Shown: in pieces, positions 58,641 through 64,000 of the stretch
Numbering within the stretch: the stretch's first letter is position 1
Layout: every line of letters begins with the position of its first letter
NCBI GenBank assembly: GCA_946807835.1
Contig: OX327697.1
Location: forward strand, 9,563,001 to 9,627,000
Source: Ailanthus altissimus
Taxonomy: Eukaryota; Streptophyta; Magnoliopsida; Sapindales; Simaroubaceae
Length of the DNA: 64,000 bases
Direction: 5' to 3'
Made by a program: the position numbers and the translations under genes
The notes under the pieces: model-generated
What the model was told of the DNA's origin: nothing
The model's input: only the letters and a program-made list of their open reading frames with translations
Database searches by the model: none

Positions 58641-58849
58641 AATATTTTCAGATGAACAACTCCTTATAACACAACATCATGAAATCTCCTAGTTTGCTGA
58701 TATTGTCAATTATTTAGTTTATGGCCTAACACCTCTGATTTGACATTTAAGCAAAAGAAGAAGTTTCTTTATGACATAAAATTCTACTCCTGAATGAGCC
58801 ATTCCTATTCAAATTGGGTACAGACCAAATTATTTGAAGATATATCTCT

Positions 58850-59960
58850 TAAGAGGAGATTTATGACATCCTACACCATTGTCAGATGTCTAGTTATAGT
58901 GGACATTTTGCAAGTGATAAAATAGCAGCAAAGGTACTGCAATCCATTTTGTATTGGCCCACATTAAATAAAGATGTATATTCTTTTGTTGCATGTTTTT
59001 ATCGATGTCAACAGACGGGGAATATCTCCAAAAGATATGAAATGCCATAACAGAACATCTTAGAAGTAGAGATCTTTGATATATGGGGCATATACTTCAT
59101 GGGACCATTTCCATCATCTCACAACAATAAGTACATCCTTGTAGTAGTGGATTACATTTCAAAGTGGGTAAAGACAATAATATACCAACAAACAAGGCTA
59201 AAAGCAGTGATTAAATTCCTTTCAAAGAACATTTTCACAAGATATGGAACCCCGAGAGTGATCATAAGTAATGAGGGCTCGTATTATTGCAATAAATACT
59301 TTTTTGGCTCTTTTGCTAAAATACAGGGTCAAGCACAAAATAGCTACTGCATATCATACCCAAACAAGTGGACAAGTAAAAGTCTTTAATCAAAAAATAA
59401 AGCAGATCTTGGAGAAGATGGTTAAGCCAAACCAGAAGGATTAGGCACTACACTTGGATGATGCTTTATGGGCTTATCGCACTGTATAAAAAACCCATTA
59501 GTATGTCTACATTTCGGTTGATCTTTGAAAAATCATGCTACCTATCCTTAGAGTTGGAACATAAAGCATATTGGGCTATTAAATGCTCAACTTTGATCTT
59601 CAAATGATAGAAGAGATGTGCTTACTTCAGCTCGACGCCATGGATGAGTTCCATCTTCAAGCATATGAGAATGCTAAGATATACAAGGAAAGAAAAAAAT
59701 GATAGTATGATAAGACGATACTTCATTGATCATTTCAGAATGGACAATAAATGTTGCTATATAATTCACATCTGAAGTTATTTCCTAGGAAACTTAAGTC
59801 CTAATGGTCTGGAGTTGAGAAATCAAAAACCTAATCATCACAATATATCCATATTGAGCTATAGAAATCAAAGATGCAAACACTCAAGCTTCATTTACAT
59901 TGAATGGCCAGCACCTCAAGCATTATCATAGAGAGCATATCGATCAATAGAAAATCAGCA
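58850..59960 (+). pseudogene. Athila integrase remnant without catalytic residues
   Basis: A zinc site (HHCQMSSYSGHF...C..C) is followed by the core beginning [14 protein letters not shown] (open frame 59099-59389). The three catalytic positions are all changed: Asp to Tyr at 59093-59095, Asp to Asn at 59270-59272 and Glu to Lys at 59379-59381. Later blocks (DDALWAYRT-like, LELEHKAYWAIK, SIFKHMRMLRYTRK) continue to about 59760, and NGQHLKHYH near 59900 is the usual C-terminal end. Confidence 0.85.
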
Positions 59961-60029
59961 TCGTTCTAATTGAATCCAAGTAATTAAGGGATCAAGCCAT
60001 CAAGCCGATGACGCTAAATCAAGTACTTT

Positions 60030-60584
60030 TTGGGAGGAAACCCAATTTTAGTATCCTTTGGATTTTATTTGAGTTTTATTTTTCATATTATTGCTAATTT
60101 TACTTGCTTATGCATTTTATTAGATTTAGAGCATCATGAAAAATGGGTTGAGGTAAAACTCAGAGCCGCAACACTGACTTTCCAACGCCACGGTGCTACC
60201 TACTTAAGGAACCATCTTAGACATTGTGACACTCATACGAGAAAAGGGTTTTTAATCCCTTTTCCCCCACACATAACCATTATCCCCTTCCCTCTTCAAA
60301 CCCTAATACTACTCCTCCAACACCCTCAAATCACAATCCTTCATCAACTCCATCAATTAACAACATACCCACATCATAAATCATCCCAAAAACACACCCC
60401 CAAACATCATTACACAACAGCAAACACAAATCACTCATCAAAGATTGAAAATTTTCCAAATAACATCACCCACCCCACTTTGTCTGAAGTTACCTCTAAG
60501 GTACCCGTTTGCATCAAGTATTCAAACATTATTCTCATTATAATGTTGCTTATTGTATCATATTTTACATATTTTGATGATTAA
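60030..60584 (+). pseudogene. Athila spacer open frame with GC-type words
   Basis: A 184-residue open frame starts with a hydrophobic stretch and continues with Pro/His/Thr-rich low-complexity sequence (LLLQHPQITILHQLHQLT). It lies between integrase and the downstream Athila open frame. A short set of GCCGCAACAC and CGCCACGGTGC words lies at 60165-60210. It may be Athila non-coding spacer or the start of its third frame; conservation is not visible. Confidence 0.4.
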
Positions 60585-60905
60585 TTAGTCGTGTTTTGAT
60601 ATATTGGGATAATCGCTAATTTGTTTATATTCTTTTCATGGATGTATTGTTATTTAGATATATTGATGAGGAAATTTATGTTGTATGTTTGAAATGTTAG
60701 ATTGTGATTAGCTGTGGCAAAATTGAGGATTATGGAACGTAGTTTTCATTTGGTGTGATCTTTACATTGTGATGTTGTACTTTAAAGAAATATGCTATAA
60801 GTATGGTTTTGATTGAATTGAACTCATGTAGTAAGTAAATTGAGTTAAAATTGTGCTATACATATCACCGTTGTGACATAGTTTTTCCAACTTATTGTTG
60901 ATGAA

Positions 60906-61780
60906 ATGATTGAATTTGATTCATATTACATCAAACTTGAGATTGTGAATGAAGATATAATAAAGAGTGTGTGTTACATAGTTCACCATTTTGGGAGTAT
61001 TCATTTTCTATTTCAAGTTCCTTCACTATACCTTTGCACAAGTCAAAGAAATCAGCCGCCTCTTCATTTGCCACATACGACTCATCCAAATTTGTCTCCA
61101 AAAAACCTTTCACAAGTCACACCACATTCCTCTTCAAGAGAATTGCCATACCTAAATGAAGTTTTAGGCTTTCTCTTATCTAGTACCCCCAACATCACAC
61201 AGATCATTAAAGACAGGGGTAGTTAAGATTGTGTACCCAACCTAAAGTAGCGGTATTACTAATGGTTAGGGAATTTTATGCTAATGGCCAAGAACATAAA
61301 TTTGAAATTTTTGTAAGAGGATGCTATGCAGAAATCGCAAGTACTATAATCAATCATCTTTTTGAAACTCAGACTTTCCAATAAGATGACTACAATGAGC
61401 TAGTGAAAGAGCCTGATTACCATGCGATCATTTTCTTTTTAGCACCATGACTATAATCCAAGTTGGAACTATCTAGAGGCATTACGAAATAATTTCCCAC
61501 TCATTATATATGTCGTGAATACAAAGTGTGGCATTACATCATTGTCACATGCCTTATGTCAGTGCGTCGTACTAGTACAATTATAGCATAATGGGCCATT
61601 CTACTCTATGCTATCCTCACAGGTCGATCAATTGATGTAAGGAGGGTGATAAAGGATAGCATCTTATATAGCATCTGTTAAAAAAAATAGGTTTCTACTA
61701 CCCATCCTTGATCACCGCTCTATGTGCCTAAGCTGGAGTTGAATGGGCACCTATAGAGGAGTTATTACACCTAGTATATG
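60906..61780 (+). pseudogene. Athila downstream ORF remnant (plant transposon protein, PF20167-like)
   Basis: From about 61250 the plus strand shows MVREFYANGQEHKFE-like, IINHLFETQTF and LVKEPDYHAI blocks. Near 61630-61780 a GRSID...SI block and FYYPSLITALC...AGVEWAPIEELLHL follow. These match, in order, the domain found in the extra open frame of Athila-like elements; its role is unknown. Frameshifts and stops make it non-functional. Confidence 0.75.
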
Positions 61781-61789
61781 TCCTTTTAT

Positions 61790-63022
61790 TTTGAGTTTTT
61801 ATTTTCCTACCAGTTATTATTTTCTGTTTTGTTTTCTTTTTATTATCTTTTGTTTGGGTTAAAAAGAATTTATAACTGATGATGAAAAGATGAGTCGAAG
61901 AAAAGCTACAAATTTGTTAGACTTATTAATTATTGTATTTATATATATATATATTATAATCAAATTTGCTTATATTTATCTTATACGTTTTTACTTCAAA
62001 CACTTTGCACATTAGAGCTATTAGATGTTCATTAGTTGTTAATGTAAAAGACATTTATTCATATTAAAAAAAGTAATTAGGATTGCCCTATATCTAAAAC
62101 TTGTTTAATTAGCATTTGAGGCAAAATCCTAGGGCGTATATAGCAAAAGAAATTATTATATGCCATATTTGGATCAATTAAACCTTTCAAGTCAACCTTA
62201 TTATATGTTTTAACACCTAGTCAACCTTTTTGATCCTTATTGACCATATTTTGTTTAGAAACACATTATAAGTCAAAACTAATTGAATTTTAGCCTCTTA
62301 TAAGCACCCTATGTGCTATAATTATAATATCATATTGTAGGATTGTGAAGGGGTTTAAATTCAAAGGTCAAGGAGAAAGATGAGAAAAATGCTAGCTTTG
62401 GAATAATTATTGTACATTACAAGAATAGGAGGATTCAAATTTTTTTTTAACAAAAAAAAAGAGAGAGAGACCTACTAGAAATCAAGTCAAAAATTAAAGA
62501 GCTGCTAAAATTATGGATTTAAAGAAAATAAGTTTAAGGGTGTATTAGGAGAAAGAAAGGGTGAATTGATCCGAAGACAAGAAGGTTATAGTTTTGGTGC
62601 AATTTAAGCTTATATTTTCCCAATTTTTCTCACCTTAACCTAAGCCTTTCATTACAAACTTTGTAAAGCCCTATTTGATTTTTTGTTAAATACTTATCCT
62701 ACATTAGTGGAGAATGCTATGAAGAATAAGCTTATCGATAATTGTTGCGGTCTTAATCTTTCTTGTAGAATAAATTATTCTAAATAAAATTGATACACAG
62801 ATAAATATCCTTACACATACTTATAAGTGAAACTTTATAGGGTACAAATAAGTATAATGATTGTAATATGGGATGATCATAAGTAATTATTGATTCTAAA
62901 GGTTTTATTACTGTAATTCAATCTTTGAGACAACTATACAAATTTTTTATTGACCCATACAATTGATTGTTTAAGAGTTAGATTATGTTTGTTTTTGTTA
63001 GCTCAAGAACAAACAAAGTTTT
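61790..63022. other. Athila 3' non-coding spacer
   Basis: No open frame. AT-rich, with a (TA)n patch at about 61938-61956, leading to the polypurine tract. This position is normally non-coding in Athila elements. Confidence 0.55.
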
Positions 63023-63037
63023 AAGTTTGGGGGTATT
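63023..63037 (+). other. Athila polypurine tract
   Basis: AAGTTTGGGGGTATT directly before an LTR start TGATAGG, the form usual in Athila elements. Confidence 0.8.
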
Positions 63038-64000
63038 TGATAGGAGTATAAAGTACTATTATATCAATCACTCCAAACTTGCGCTTGGCTCTAATTTATG
63101 AATATTTGGCTACTTATTTGAGGTTTAGATCATTTATAAGTTTACAAGTCAAAGCGTTAAGATTTGGGACAAATTGGAGGTAAAATGGATGGGAAATAGC
63201 AAAGATACGCTTAAAGATACAAGGACCGTTTTGCAAGCCTGGGCGCCACGACGCTTAACTCCAACACCGCGACGCCAATCATTTTTCCCTAAATGCTGCT
63301 TTTCAGATCTAAGCACTACGGTAATCATGCAACAAGAAAAAAAAATCCTTTTTTTATGTCCTATTTGGACCTGGATTCAAAGCCCCTCAACCTTAGGGTT
63401 TCGAAGACCTATAAAAGCATACTTTTCAAAGCCAAAATACACATAATTTCATAAGCAAACCAAGGGAAAATAAATTCACATTGCAAAACAAGAGATCAAA
63501 GTAAGTATTCAAGAATTGAAGAGTAAGATTTATGCATTCAAGTTAAGAGGAAGAGAAGCAATCAAGGGAATTTACTTATGTTATTTCTTTTCTTCTTTTA
63601 GTAATATGATCTTGTTGATGACGTTTTTTATTATTTATTTTAAAACTCTTGGATTAGTTATGAGCTAAACTCTTTTTGATCTAGGGTTAGATTATTTGAA
63701 CCTAATATGAAGTTTGACTTAATTCACTCTTAGTTTATGAACTTAATATATACAATTGATTCATTCGATCTTGTGTTTAATACTTTCATTATACTTGATC
63801 AATATTTTAAATGATTAAGAAACCATGATGAACTCAATAAAAGGATTCATGTGTTTAGCCTAAGATAATTTGATGCATGATCGTTGAGTAATAACTATAA
63901 GTTTTATGTAGGATAGAAATATACCTAGATGGAATATATGGTTTAATTTAAACCTGTTCTTAATGAGTTACATTCTATTTGGATTACTGTAGACATATAG
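63038..64000 (+). repeat. Athila 3' LTR, cut by the window edge
   Basis: It starts TGATAGGAGTATAAAG after the purine tract and shares its block order with the solo LTR at 56567-57884. GC-rich words (GGGCGCCACGACGC and ACACCGCGACGCC) lie at 63241-63283, and a TATAAAAG near 63411-63418 could be the LTR TATA box. The right end is outside the window. Confidence 0.8.

Overview
This window is AT-rich nuclear DNA from a flowering plant, most likely a eudicot. The evidence is intron-containing plant transcription factor genes with GT-AG introns, plant Copia, Athila and Tat retrotransposon lineages, a TRIM, a plant L1-type LINE and CACTA/foldback elements. No bacterial-style operons, rRNA, tRNA or CRISPR array were seen. 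The species cannot be named from the sequence.

Two intact host genes are visible, both on the minus strand. At 15623-16505 lies a three-exon R2R3-MYB of 226 residues. It combines a bHLH-binding signature, an LNLDL EAR motif and a terminal TLLLFR motif, which marks the MYBC2/FaMYB1/MYB27-type repressors of anthocyanin and proanthocyanidin synthesis. At 40940-42356 lies a five-exon bHLH of 321 residues, of the RHD6/RSL1 class that starts root hairs. A second, broken copy of the RHD6-like gene is spread over 27026-36010.

Most of the rest is layered transposon DNA. 683-9971 is a complete minus-strand Copia element with two 2188-bp LTRs, CTTAG target duplications, a PBS and a PPT. Its coding region is decayed, yet its LTRs look identical. 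It sits in an older unidentified coding-like remnant. 10.2-11.4 kb holds intron-bearing fragments of an RNA polymerase III RPC3-like gene and a PIN-LIKES-like gene, followed by a CACTA-like MITE. 21.2-23.2 kb has a 71-bp tandem array and a large foldback element. 25.4-26.7 kb is a 5'-truncated LINE with an 11-bp target duplication. 28.7-35.9 kb is an old Copia inserted in the RHD6-like pseudogene, itself split by a 2776-bp solo LTR flanked by TATAG. 38.9-39.4 kb is a TRIM. 45.4-64.0 kb is a pile of solo LTRs, a Tat-like gag remnant and a degenerate Athila element running off the right edge.

The two host genes do not obviously act together: one is a flavonoid repressor, the other a root-hair factor. 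The most unusual signals are in the leader side of the 683-9971 Copia. There, four copies of one 22-nt motif are each closed by different but complementary flanks, and there are several hairpins with the same CTC loop and different stems. GC-rich GCGCC-GCGGCGC-type islands also recur in LTRs of unrelated families. Together with identical LTRs around a dead coding region, these suggest a non-autonomous element copied by a helper, with its RNA signals as the conserved part. That is inference, and the tests are named in the findings.
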